Positions 36,769 to 48,286 of a stretch of 64,000 nucleotides of DNA are shown here, in pieces. Origin of the DNA: Stenocarpella maydis (taxonomy: Eukaryota > Ascomycota > Sordariomycetes > Diaporthales > Diaporthaceae); the NCBI GenBank assembly GCA_002270565.1, contig NQMI01000107.1:1-64000 (forward strand), written 5' to 3'. Below the pieces are notes generated by a model. It was not told the DNA's origin. It ran no database searches and worked only from the letters and a program-made list of their open reading frames with translations. The position numbers were made by a program, and so were the translations under genes. Position 1 is the first letter of the stretch. Every line of letters starts with the position of its first letter.

Positions 36769-38377
36769 CTTCCGTTTCTTGATAGTGGAAGACGTTGTGA
36801 AAGGGAGCTGCCTGTGCAGCTCCAGGGCGAAGTGTTGCGGGAGCGGTTGAGGACGAGGGCGTGGGGGGGGGGGGTTCGGGAGGGCCGTTCCCTTGATGGA
36901 TCCAGATACGGGATGAGGTGGGTGCAAGGCGGCAGAATCTTTGGATAACGGGAGATAGTTCTATTGTCGGGCCTGGTGGAGCGCTTAGTAAAACATGAGG
37001 ATCCAACCGGGCAAAGTGCCTGTGCAATTAAAAATAGGGCTCAGGCAGAAGGAGGCGAGAAAACAAGGCCAAGGTCGAGCATCAACTGCTGCTGCCGTCA
37101 CCGCCACCGAGGGAAAACGCTTGGCTGTAGAAAGGCGAAATGTAGGATAGAAATGGGCATGTGGGCATGAAGGGGAAAAGAAGGTGACTCTTGGAGGGGC
37201 AGGGCGGTAGGGGCGTGTGTTTGTGTGTGTGTGTGTGTATACTGTACAGTGGGTATGGGTATGGACAGAAGCTGACGGCAGAGAAAGACTGCAGAGAAAG
37301 ACGACGGGCAGAACGGCCGGCGGGTGAGTGTTGGCGGTAAGCAGCAGCAGCGCAGACTGGCCTGGAAGAGGTGATGGACTTGACTTGCTCACCTTGACAA
37401 GCTGGGGGGCAGTCCCAGTTCAGACCAGACAAGACAGAGTCAGGGCGAAGTTGAATATACCTAGGTAGGTAGGTTACACTGTGGTGCGCGACGAGCGGTG
37501 ATTATCTGAAAGGGCATTCCTAGGTAAGGAAGGTACTTTGCAGGTGGTCAAGGCAATTCTGTTGTTGTACGTTGTGTATTCCTGCCGCCGTCTGTTCTGA
37601 AAATTATTGAGGATGAGGTCAGAAGTCCAAAGGCGGTCAGCGGCCGTTCCAAGGTTGGTCGGAGGAGCAGGCAGGAGTCGCACAGCGCTTGGTGTCGTCA
37701 CGGCCGTCGGTACCTGCTGCTGGAGGGGCGGCTGATGCCCAAGTAGACTACACTATACACTATACCAGAGGAGTCGGTACCTCCCCCCCCCCCCCCGGGA
37801 CAAATCCTGAGCTTTTTACACTAGCGGGGGAGGCCAGGGTGATAGGTAGTTACGTACCAAGTACACTACTCCGTAGTTAGTAACAAGCTCAGGGGCCGCC
37901 TCCCCTGCTTCCTTTGGCCACACAACCGCCAACACAGGCCGTTGGGCCGTCCTGGTTCTATTTGCGGCACATTCTCCAAGTGATGTATATGGCAGATGTG
38001 CCTACCTACCTAGGTATCTACCTAGTGTAGGTACTAGCACTCATCACCAGCAGTTCATTAGCTACAGACAACTTTGCATCCAGCTCAACACCACCTCCGT
38101 CACACTCGCTGGCTAATAGCATGGAGGACACGCACATTGTGCAGTGGGTAACCGTCCCCTCTCCATCTTGAATGCATTGCTTCCCTTCCGAATACAGACA
38201 AATGCAGTATGCTTCTATTCCGACCTGCCACGCGCCCACAATGCTCATATATCAAGTTTATCATAACTGCCGGTATATATCCTCTAAGCAAATGAGCCCC
38301 CTCGTTGGACCCCCGTTGGACCAGCCGGCCCGCTGCGTGCTGCCCCCCCCCCCTTCCCTTCCTGTCCCAGACAGGCC
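36769..38377. other. Intergenic region UBP12 5' - STE23 3'
   Basis: No supported gene. It contains G or C homopolymer runs (near 36867, 37784-37797 and 38342-38352), a TG run near 37217-37238, and TACCTAGGTAGG-type motifs at 37456-37476 and 38001-38034. It presumably holds the UBP12 promoter. Confidence 0.5.
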
Positions 38378-41300
38378 TCACAGCTTCGGGTCCAGCTCTT
38401 CGTACTCGGTGAGGTCCTTTACAGGACTCGCTCCCTTGCTCACTGGCAGTCGCGCCTTGAAGTCCCTCGGGTCCTCGATGAAGCAGATCTTTGTTCCGTT
38501 TAGCGACGGCGGGTCCTCTTCCTGGTATCCAACCACCCTGTTCGTCTTGGAGTGCAGCTTCTTCCACGCCTCGGATGCCGCCTCGATCTTGTCCTCGCCC
38601 ACCTTCAGGTCGTGTAGCAGGTACTCCTTGAGGCCCTCGATCTCCTTGGCCTCGTCGTGCTCCGCCGCGCTCAGCCTGGCCTGGAGGTCCGTCGCCGCCT
38701 CCGCCTCCCTCTCCGCCGAGTTGAGCTCCAGCGCCTTGACCAGTTCCGAGATCTGCTTGGTCGACACGTCGCTCGTCGCCTGTGCGATCATCCACACCGA
38801 GATCTTGGCCCTCTCGGGCGACGCTGGGTTGATGTGCTTCTTGAAGAAGTCAACCATGTCCTGCTTGGCCAGCTCCTTGACCCGCTCTGCCGTCTTGGTT
38901 GCTATCCTGACCGTCAGCTGTCTTCCAAACACAAAGTCACGCGGCCCACCACAATGCACACTTACATAGCTCAAAGTCATAGTACTCTGCGGATATCTGG
39001 CCCCAGATCCTGTTGGTCTCCTGGTCGAGGTTCTTCAGCTTCTCGAGCAATTTGATGATCAAGCTGCGCTTGTGGCCCTCGAGGTCGGCGTCGCTCATCT
39101 TCTCCAGCGTCTGAGCATAGTTGCTCAAGAAGTTCTCGATCCTGGTCTCCAGGTACTGCGCCGTTTTCTCGCTCTGGATGAGGAACCGGAAGCCCAGTGT
39201 AGTTGCGCTGGTCTTGATTCCACTGAACACGACGTATCCCAGCTGCTCCTTAGTCCGGAGCTGGTCAAAGGCCGGCTCGTGGAGGATCTGATCCAGCAGC
39301 AACACCTTGGCCCGGGCCAGGCGCTCATCTTTCTGCCCGACATAAAGCCAGTACTCTATGCAGTGGTTGACATTGGCAGGATCCCCCAGCGTCTTCTTGT
39401 AGACATAGTTCGAGCCCGGCGGGAACAGGAAGGACCGCCAAATGGGCCACTGAGAGCTTGGCAACGGACGCGTCTTGAGTGTGCTCTCCAGCATGTCCGT
39501 CAGCCTGAGTGCGTCCTCCTTGTACAGGTTTCCATGGACCACAACCTCCATGTGCATCTGTGAGAGCAATTCTTTCTGGAACGCCCTCGTCGCGTCGCAA
39601 GTGATCGTGTCCAGCTCAGCATTGTAGTGCTCAACTAGGAAGTCGTGCTCGGTATTCAGCCAGGTTGTGTATTCTCCGACCTGGTGAAAGGGCTGCTGGA
39701 AGGCCCAGTTCCGATATGCTCTGCTCAGGCGCTCTTTGATGATGGCGAATCGATCCTCCTTGATGTCCAAATCTCGCATCGTCTTTAGCACCTGCTCGAG
39801 CAGAACCGAGAGCTTATCGTTGTAGCCGCTGACTTCAATGACGAGGCCGCGGGCGTCCAGAGACACGGAGTATTGAAGGCCTGCTAGGTCGGCATCATAA
39901 GAATACTCCTCAAGGGCGTCCCTAACCAGATCGGTAAAGAACCGAGCCTTGACAGAGTTCTCCGCCGACGCGAAGATGATGGGGCTCCTGCAGCTGACGA
40001 GGAGGTTCGCCTTGGGGACCCAGAACCTGTCATCCTTCTTGTACCACGTACGTGCCAGACCGTCGTTCCTGATCATGGTGGGCGCCACAGCGGGCTCCTT
40101 GACCTCCTTCTTTTCGACTTCGAGCTTGGTCGGTATGAATTGGTTCTTGTGCGGGAGGTGCAGCTTCGAGACGCGGTCTGCAGGGTTACTCGATGCGGCC
40201 TGCCTTATCTCCTCCATGAGATCACTGGGTATTTTCTCGCACGTGTACTCAGTCCCATACCACTTCTCTTTCTTCTCCCATTTCCCAGGGAAATCACGAG
40301 AAATGATTGACATCCTCAGGTTCTCGGGTCGCAGGCACTCTATTCCTTGCTTGATAAGCTCTGGCTCAAACTTCCTCAGCCGACTGGAACCGCTAAGAAG
40401 CCATTCTCGGGGGAGCGGCCGCTGCATGACGGAGCTGATCTTGCTGGTGAAACGGCTTGCAGGCGTCTTCTGCTTGAACTTGAAGTCCACGTCAGCCATG
40501 CCTCTCTGCTCTTCGAATATCCATTCCTGTGGCGGCGTCTCCCGCAGTAGAGCAACGTATTGGAAAAACACCTTTACAATCTCCTTGTAGTTTTTCAGGC
40601 CCTCTTCTGTCAGTCGTACTTGGCAGTCAAATATCCCCGGCGAGCCAGGACACACTGGATAGGCGCCAGCACTGAGCCCATTCGCCCAACCCTTGGATTT
40701 AATGTAGGACATGATACTCCCGGGGCCTTCGTGCCCTATGAGGTGGCTTATGTACCTGCTTGGGAGGGATTCGAAAAGCTCATCCTCGTCGAGGAATGGG
40801 AAGGAGAGGCCGAGCTCCCTTGAATCCATGACCGGCTTTGCGAAGACCTGCAATCCCAGCTGCTCAGGGCCCAGGGGTACAGAGTCGTGCCAGCGGTTGG
40901 GTTTCAGGTTCTTGTCCTGGATGGGCGAGAAGTACTCAACGACCCAAGACTCGAGAACATCCAGTGGCTCGCGGCCCAATACAACCAGTTTCATACGGTT
41001 AGCAGAATAATGACTCTCATAAAAGTCGATGAATTTCTGCCTCACGTTTACTCCTCGCGCCTCGGGCTCAATTTTGAGAACGTCAAGGTTGCCTGTGGAA
41101 AAGTGGCAGTAGGGGTGCGCTGGGTTTGACAAGGACTTGTCGAGCTGGTGGAGCCGCCATGTGTCGCTCTGCAGGTTCTTCTTATTCTCCGAGTCCACGG
41201 CCCTGAGTTCCCGGTCCAGGGTTGACTCGAGGAACAGAGGCTCGACGAAGAACTGAGCGAAGCGATCAAGAGCACCCTTCAACGGTGATGGGTTGGTCGC

Positions 41301-41816
41301 CGATGGTTCGCTGTCGTCACTAGGCCGACCGGCTATCTCGAAGTAGTAGTTGGTAGATGTTGAGGCGGTGTACGCGTTTGAGGTGCCAGAGTGCGCCGAC
41401 AAGTACTGATTGTAGGCGTTCTCCTCAGGATACTTCTTGGTCCCCATGAACAAGAGCTTTGTAAGAAGGCGTTAGCATCGTACACAGTAGATGGGCTCAG
41501 AGCACAGTGTCCCAGTGCAACTCACATGCTCGACAGCGTGTGCCATACCCGGCATATCCACCTCGTCGCTGAAATTTCCCACATTGACGTCCATGGCAGC
41601 ACTGGCCTTGTCGGCCTCGGCATCGTGAACGAGAAGGGCCTCTAGCTGGTTGGGAAGGCGGATCACGCGATAGGTCCGATCATCCAGGGAAGGGGTCTCG
41701 AGATGATCGGTCACTAGCTCCGCAGGGCGAAGCTCATGTTCTGGAAACGACATGCTGCTGCCTTGAATCGCCCTGAGCTTGGGGTGGGGATGCGAAACTG
41801 AGAAGTGGCGTCGCAT
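38378..41816 (-). CDS. STE23: Insulin-degrading-enzyme family metallopeptidase (Ste23 type, M16)
   Basis: Three exons: 41816-41526, 41456-38966 and 38901-38378. The first ATG gives 1101 residues; a second ATG at 41753 gives 1080. It is a zinc peptidase that cuts short peptides inside a closed chamber; yeast Ste23 helps mature a-factor. Seen: the inverted zinc motif HAVEH (93-97) followed by LLFMGTKKYPEENAYNQYL, the downstream third ligand region, and the inactive second half with LLDQILHEPAFDQLRTKEQLGYVVF, typical of IDE. The intron falls directly after HAVEH. The last splice, after YYDFEL, uses CTGAC as a plausible branch and restores S-T-K-T-A-E-R. The C-terminus is DPKL. The second ATG aligns best with the usual family start; the first adds a short basic leader. 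Confidence 0.92.
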
Positions 41817-42639
41817 AGGAGTCCTAGGTGTGACACCAGGGCTTCCCGCAGATGGATGCTTGTGGAGCACGGTTGGAAGCGCACGAGGTTGGACGGTCAA
41901 GGGGTGTGACCAGATGCCCGATGGACAAGGTAGTAGGGAGCCGTATGTGGCAATTCGGTTGGCTGTCAGAAGACAGGCGGGTGGTAGAGTTGCGCGAGTG
42001 CAAGCCGCGTCTGTGCAACCTGCCTGTGGAGACCGTATAGTCTGCGCGAAGATCTTGGGCCGGGCGATTGCCGCACAATCGGAATTGGTGAGATCTGGGC
42101 CGTCTCTTGCGAATCCACAGGGTTCGCGGGAAATGCCAGGGCGAGTGCCGACGAGCAGGGTCCTGTACTGAGAGGTCAGTACTGGGTTCTGGATCCATGA
42201 GGGATAGGCAGGCTTTTCGTCGAGGGAGCGGGGAGGGGGCGCCGCTGAGAATGGCGGATCTCAGTTAACGACTCCTGGGTTTTTACATACCGGATCTCTA
42301 TGGTGGGGTTATAGAGAGAGTGCAGTCGGGGGCGGGCAATAGCAGGTTCGACGGCAGTAGAGTGGAGGGTTAAGAAGTTGTGTCTTGACCGAGGCAGTCG
42401 CGCAGCTAGCTCCGAGATGGCGCAGCGCTTTCCGTGGCGGGTGCCGATGCTAGGAATGAGAGCTGGGATGCGACCACGGGTAAGAGAAATGTGATTCGGA
42501 TATATCATCTAGCGTCCCGTGTTCAATGCTGTACGGTCTACCAAACTCAGTGTCTATTGAGAAGGCAGCGGAACGGGAAGAGAGGCAAGAGCGCAGGTCG
42601 AGCAAGGCAAGGATGATGTGAGAAGAGGTTCATGAGAGA

Positions 42640-42710
42640 ATGTATGTATGTATATATATTTTATACCTACATGTATATATTTATGTATGTGTGTATGTAC
42701 CTTGTGTATG
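42640..42710. repeat. TATG/TATA low-complexity tract
   Basis: Alternating TGTATG and TATATA units over about 70 bp, upstream of STE23. Confidence 0.8.
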
Positions 42711-42853
42711 TGAGTAGCAGTCCGACCAGGCACGGTCTCGGTTTGCGTGGCCAGGTTCTACCGTACAGTCCAAACAACACAGTAATTCGGTTAGTCAGTC
42801 AGCCACTGCAGTCTGTTAGTCCGTCAGTCAAGTCAGTAGTCAGTGCCTCAACT

Positions 42854-42855
<2 letters not shown>

Positions 42856-42885
<30 letters not shown>
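42856..42885. repeat. CCAG tetranucleotide array
   Basis: About seven tandem CCAG units. Confidence 0.9.
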
Positions 42886-45800
42886 TGTTGTTAGTCAGGC
42901 AACGGGACTTCCTGTAGCCACGAGGGGGGCCAAGGAGTGGGCTGGCGTCCTGCGGGAGCAACAGTTCTAAGACGGCCTCCAGGGCTGGCGCCGCAGAGAA
43001 AGAATGGATCCGCTAGTTACTTGGTGAGCTTCAACCTTCAAGCACCCAGGGATGTGTAGCTGAACTAGATGCTAAGGTGGGCAGGTCGGGGTGGTAGTGT
43101 GGATGGTGGTGCAAGGCAAATCTGTGTTGCGTCTTCTCTTCTTATCATCCTCGAGTGGGCTGGTCACAATACGACAGTACAGTAGCAGTACGTATCCAAT
43201 GTTAGTGGCCCAGCCCACGTGGGCAACATGCCTGTCTGAATCCCTTCCCGTTCCTAACAGCTCCAAGCCCACACCACGACGCTGAAGCAGGTACAAACAA
43301 GTACGACTGAAATGGATGGCTCTGGGAAGCTCTCGACAGGGGCCCCCTTGTGAGCTCGACCGTCTCCTCCTCAACAAGGCGGAAAGTCGCTGCATCAGCA
43401 CAACCTCTTCCCTCACAAACGGCATCGCGCACCAAGTCTCGGATCACTTAGACTGTTGCCGGCTGAATCGTCCATACCACCAGTCAGTCCAGTCCATGGC
43501 AATGCACCCTTACACGCCCAAGGATGTAGCACACGCTACGTGCACAGAACAAGCGGCGTCTGTTCGTCCACACATGTCCACCGGCTGGGCTGGCTGTGGG
43601 CTTCTCCTTGCGCCCGCCAGACGCCATCAATGAGTCGGGACAACCAAATGTGACCCGTTGGAAATCTCCACACCGCCTACTATCCATCGCTGGCACCTGG
43701 GATCATCGCTTTCACTTCCAACCTGTCTTCCTGCCTGGCCCCATAACAGCACAGCGCGCCAGCCGGCCTGCCAGATTGGTCTTGTTGGCCCGCGGTCATG
43801 GGGCCGGACGCTACTATGGTAGTCCAATGTTGGACGCAGACCACGGAAACTCAATTTACCCACAGGAACGTGGTACGAAGGATCTCGGGCCAGCCGCGCC
43901 ACATCCTGTCTCCGATTCAGCTTGAAATAGCACCGGAAAACCTGGTTCTGAGAGCTGGGAACTGATCCGTCCCATCGGGACGGGCATAAGCAGCAACATG
44001 TGAGCCTCATGGTCGCCGCCTCGACAAGCTGCAGGATTCATGTCCCTTGATGAGAGGTGGAACCCAACCGTCACCAACCCACCCACATTGTACGCCGTGC
44101 CTGCAAAACCTTGCGGGCTTGTCAAGCATCAACTTGGCCAAGTTGGCGAGCGACCATACATCCAGACGTGCCGTGGTTTCTCGAGCGAATCATTGTACTA
44201 TCGAAACATGCACATGCATACCACGCCCATACAGCACCCCGAGGGACAGTCTGCATCAATGAGTCGCGAGGGGCAGCGCAGATCCATCAGCCGCGTCTAG
44301 CTTTGTTCAGAATTGAGATTTTGCGGTGGGCATAAACAGCCACTCGTCGTCATCGGGGTCGAATAAGAACAGTTCTAGACCACTCGAGACGAAAATATTT
44401 CACCCACGAGTCGGATCCGAAGGCACCAGAGGGGGACGGACGATTGTCATTGGACCGTGCAGGGCGGCCGCCAGTCCCTGAGATTCTGTACTAAGCACCT
44501 TTTTTTCTTTCTTTCTTTTTCTTCTTCTTCCCTCTCAGCTCGTGGCAATGGCACAGCTCGAGAAACTTGGCCGCGTTCAGTCGTCACGCATACGTGGCCC
44601 ACGACTTAGGAGGGCCCAGCGCGGCTCCGCAGGCTTTTCCTTGCACGGGGCAATCCCGGTCGGCGGCCAGGCGTTCTTGCGGGATCCTACGACTCATACA
44701 ATGTGCCCGGCCACCTTCCCGCTCGGGCACCCACCCGGGCGTGGTTGAAGGTTCCCCCGGTGCTGGTTTCTATGGTAGCCGAAGCGGCTTGGGAACCCGC
44801 AAGCAGGAGAAGCAGCAAAGCAAAGCACATCCCCAGGTGTCTGTCGCCCCATGCATTCGCCGTAGAAGCGCTCTTAGCTATGCATACACTGCGGCGGGTC
44901 CATGGACGGCTGAAGGACGCCCGAGACTCCATTTACCACCGGACGGTCTGCTGCCGGCAGATTCGGCCCAGAATGGCATGCGCGACGTCAGTGTGGATTG
45001 CGAACGGGTGTAACGAAGCACGCCAAGGCCGATACTCGAGGCCTTTGGCGATCCTGCTTGTGGTAGAGTAGAGCAAGTGCAAATGCGTATGGCGATTACA
45101 TGCCCATGCAGTCGGCATCGAAAGTGAAGCGGCCATAACCCCGAATCTCCTCTAAATGCACCGAGACCCACCACTGTCAAATCCACATCGGTCATTAATA
45201 ATGACCTGCATGTTAAGAATTGAATTCTGATTTTAAGTTTATTAGTGTAGAAGCCCAGGTTGAATTTAAGGCCGTAGTGGGTAAAGTAACGGAATAACTC
45301 CGAGGTATTGCCTCTGGTGTTAAGCTGAGGCCGGTTTAATTTTTACGTTGCTGGCCAGAGCGTCCACTCGGCAGTTGTGCCGATTTGTGCCGGTGGACGA
45401 ACTTCGGTCCTGATCGGGGTTAACTACACTCCTGCCCCAAGGTCCTGTTCAAGTTCTCTAAGTTTGGGCCTACATATGAGCGCTTGATCTGTTCATAGGA
45501 TGAGAGCCAACTATCAAGTCTCATCAGCCTGGCGGAATGCGCTCACGGCAACTGCGTGGTTACATGTGCGGTCCTGCCAAGGAAGTGTGAAAGGGCAGGA
45601 CGGAATTAAGAATCAGAAAAAGACGGTCTTTTTGTTCGGCGCTCAAAAGCATCGTGGCCCTGAAACATGTCAAACTTGCGGATATATAGATATGTGTGAT
45701 TTTGTTCTTCGTAGGAGGTATTAACCGCATGCCGTATCAATATGTGCTCTGCGGTATTCGCTGGTGTGTGGTATCCGCCATGTGTCTTCCTAGCCTGGTG

Positions 45801-46292
45801 GCATATTGGCTTCCAAGCCACAGACAGCAGCTAGTCGTATGGCCCGGAAGAGGTCTCGGCAGGTTGCAACATCGAAACGCCAACGTCGGAACCACACAGC
45901 TGGCAGAGCCAAACCGCCTCACTGGAACACACCATGCAGCGCTATTTGCCCGAGGGATGCGCGCAAAGCGTCCGAATGCATGCACACTGGTGCGCCATCA
46001 TTAAGACGCATAGCTGTTTGCAACTTGGAGAAGCAAGAGCGGTCCCGCCTGCTTATAAGACATGACGATCCCGCTAGCCCATGCTCTTCCTGGTTGACAT
46101 GAGCTTCAGCCGGGTTGAACACCACTCATTCGTACCGCCTCTATGATATCCCACTACTCCGTGGCCTCTGATGCTGCATGAAAGAGTTGAGTCCAACACG
46201 TAGTATAAACTACATCTCTGTGTACGTTAGATGGCTCAGACGGCGGGATGCGGATGGTGATAAGGGTTTCACTCTGGAAGCGATGACTGTGT

Positions 46293-47093
46293 TCATTTTC
46301 GTCGCCCAAAGTTGTTTGAGCCACCAGATATTGAAGCAAGCGTATTAAGCTTGACTTCTTTCTTACGGCGTTCTTTGGCCAGTTTCTGGACTCTCTCACG
46401 TTCAGCACTTCGCCTGCACTGGATTTCACGGCGTTTTTGGGACCCGTAGGTGGCCCTGCCAGTTGGCTTTTGTGCTGCTTGGGCCGAGCCCTCACTGGAC
46501 GAATCAGATGACTCGGACTCTGAAGAGTCACTGTCCGAACCATCATCTGAGGTCTGTTCCTGTAACCAGATAAAAATTAGCATGTGCCCGGTCAGGCGGC
46601 GTGGTTAGAGACTTGCGTCGTTCTTGGTGACCTCCTTTCTGGGGCCATACGTCTTTAGGCTCGGTCCGTTGGCCTCGACGTCGTCATCGTCGTTGGCTGG
46701 CTCGTCCCCTCCTCTCCTAGAGTCTAGCTGTGAGAAGCCGACCTGCACCACGTTGAGTAGCTTGCCGGCTTGCCGGTCTGGCCCGGGGAGTTTCGCAGCG
46801 TCGAGAACCCAATGCGAGTCGCCCAGCTTTTCTGCCTGCCTGGCCGCGTGCTCTTGGCGCTTCTTTTCCTCCTCTTCCCTCGCAGCCTGCGCTGCCTTGT
46901 GATCTATCACGTAATTCGGTGTCTGGGGCGTACTTGGCGACTGGGCAGAGGTTTTCCGACGTTTGGAAGCGCGCCCGTCATCAGAGGTGAGGGTGCTCGG
47001 CGACGATGGCGACGAAGCTGCTGCTACAGCCCTCTGCATGAATTTCATAGTGAGCAGCCTCTGCGAGGCGCCCGTGGGTGTTTGAGAAGCCAT
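46293..47093 (-). CDS. MPP6: Mpp6-like nuclear exosome cofactor (MPHOSPH6 family)
   Basis: Two exons, 47093-46617 and 46559-46293, 247 residues. Seen: RLLTMKFMQRA near the N-terminus, a basic SKRRKTS patch, GDSHWVLD, VVQVGFSQLD and LKTYGPRKEV, then a Ser/Asp/Glu-rich acidic run and a Lys/Arg-rich C-terminal half. The order MKFM(K/Q)R - W-L - VG(Y/F)S-L - K-(T/F)G matches the small Mpp6/MPHOSPH6 family, which docks on the nuclear exosome and helps Mtr4-dependent RNA processing. The assignment rests on these short motifs only. The intron starts with GC (GAC|GCAAGT) and ends TTACAG. The start was chosen at MASQTP, which has a good context; the in-frame upstream extension is not conserved-looking. 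Confidence 0.6.
46560..46616 (-). other. GC-AG intron in the Mpp6-like gene
   Basis: The donor is AACGAC|GCAAGT and the acceptor GGTTACAG|GAACAG. Apart from the C, the donor is a perfect consensus. Splicing joins ...TKND to EQTSDD in frame; without it the frame ends after three codons. Confidence 0.8.
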
Positions 47094-47587
47094 CGCGACG
47101 GCGCTTGGTTGCTCGGGGCGGTTGTTGAAAATTGTTGGACTGACTTGCGACGAAGGGCAGGAACAAGGGGCTCGAAGGAGGCTCCGGCCAAGGAAGCCTG
47201 CTCTGGTAGGTATTGGCTTCTTGATCAAATCGTGGGTTCACCTGGAGTGGAGAAGGGCTGCAGGATAAGTATGCTCATGAGCTGGTTTTGTATCTGTGCT
47301 GCGTAGAGGTGCAGTATAAATTCCACCTGCGCTACATGAAAAAGTTCACTTGGCGGCGTCAATTGTTACGTAGTACATAAGTACTTCGGTATGTAGCAAG
47401 CTGGACCCGCTTGCGGCTCAGTGGAGCTTTGGGCCAAGACATACCGGCCAATCACAAGCCGACTTTATGCCGCAGCGTCCTCTGTTACGCACGACCGCCC
47501 CAAAGCCTCTGGACATCGCAACGCTGTGAGCTCAGCAGCAACCCCCCGCGACTCAAAACCACGCATTCGACGAGGCCACCATTCGCC
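47094..47587. other. Divergent promoter MPP6-like / NDUFS6
   Basis: About 490 bp between the two start codons, with a CCAAT box on the NDUFS6 side. No gene was seen in it. Confidence 0.5.
47448..47454 (+). promoter_or_regulatory. CCAAT box (CCAATCA) upstream of NDUFS6
   Basis: CCAATCA lies about 134 bp before the NDUFS6 ATG. It matches the extended CCAAT sequence bound by the Hap2/3/5 (CBC) complex, which controls many respiratory genes in fungi. The role here is inferred. Confidence 0.45.
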
Positions 47588-48286
47588 ATGCTGTCATCGA
47601 CTTGCCTCCGATCAGCCCGTGGCCTCGCACGGCTCGCGCCACGGTCCTTCACCACCACAGCCCGCCAATTCGACACCAAGACCGTCACGCCCGCGCCGAC
47701 GCCCTCGACAGAGTCGCCCGTGCCAAAGACCCGTAGCCAGGTGCCGGCAGAGGTGCCCCAGGCGCCGAACAGGAAGGAAATCTGGTCCAGGAGTCAGCAG
47801 CCGCGAAGCGAGGCCATGACGGGCCCCCGCTTCGAGCAGACAGACTTCGATCTCCAGGTGCGCATGCTACGAGGGCCTAGGCCCACGGCAACCGGGCATT
47901 ACAAGACTGCTAACAACGACTCACAGCCCCAACCCTTCGCGGCCATAGAACTCATCCACAAGCAGCCCGTCCGCTGGACCCACGACCGCATTGTGTCCTG
48001 CGATGGTGGCGGTGGTCCTCACGGCCACCCCCGCATCTTCATCAACACCGACAAGCCCGAGATCGCCGCCTGCACTTACTGCGGTCTGCCTTTCGTACGT
48101 TCACATCTATGAGCTAGACCACCCAGCATACGGCTTGCCATGACTAACATCGCTGGCCTGACTCATTAGGCCAACGAGCACCACCGCAAGCACCTCGAGT
48201 CGCTCCCGCAAACGTCGTACCCTCTTGAAGATGTGGAAGGAGTTGCGGCAGTACCACCGCTGTCCCGGCCTGAACCACCACGTTGA
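47588..48286 (+). CDS. NDUFS6: NADH:ubiquinone oxidoreductase zinc-finger subunit (NDUFS6 family)
   Basis: Three exons: 47588-47857, 47927-48094 and 48170-48286, 184 residues. It is an accessory zinc-binding subunit of mitochondrial complex I. Seen: a basic, Ser/Arg-rich mitochondrial presequence (MLSSTCLRSARGLARLAPRS), a variable Pro-rich region, then RFEQTDFDLQ|PQPFAAIELI, HKQPVRW and the zinc motif CDGGGGPHGHP followed by CTYCGLPF, with residues C, H, C and C. After the zinc site comes ANEHHRKHLESLPQTSYPL. The first intron is 69 nt with no stop codon, so an unspliced transcript would also be open. It was removed in the model because splicing joins LQ to PQPFAAIEL, as in related proteins. 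Confidence 0.9.

Larger units (their letters stand above)
41817..46292. other. 4.5 kb gene-free region STE23 5' - MPP6 3'
   Basis: No supported gene. Contents seen: a TATG/TATA-rich tract at 42640-42710, a CCAG array at 42856-42885, a T/C-rich tract near 44500-44535 and a short AT-rich patch at 45195-45310. Open frames are under about 150 codons and carry no motifs. Confidence 0.5.

Noticed and set aside
36769..36927. N-terminal extension of UBP12 to 36927
   Set aside because: The extension opens with TTG. The first ATG is at 36768.
38100..38795. Long - strand frame overlapping the STE23 3' end
   Set aside because: It is a frame-shifted shadow of the STE23 last exon, rich in Gly/Arg.
41817..41900. 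N-terminal extension of STE23 to 41900
   Set aside because: The codon at 41900 is TTG. The first in-frame ATG is at 41816.
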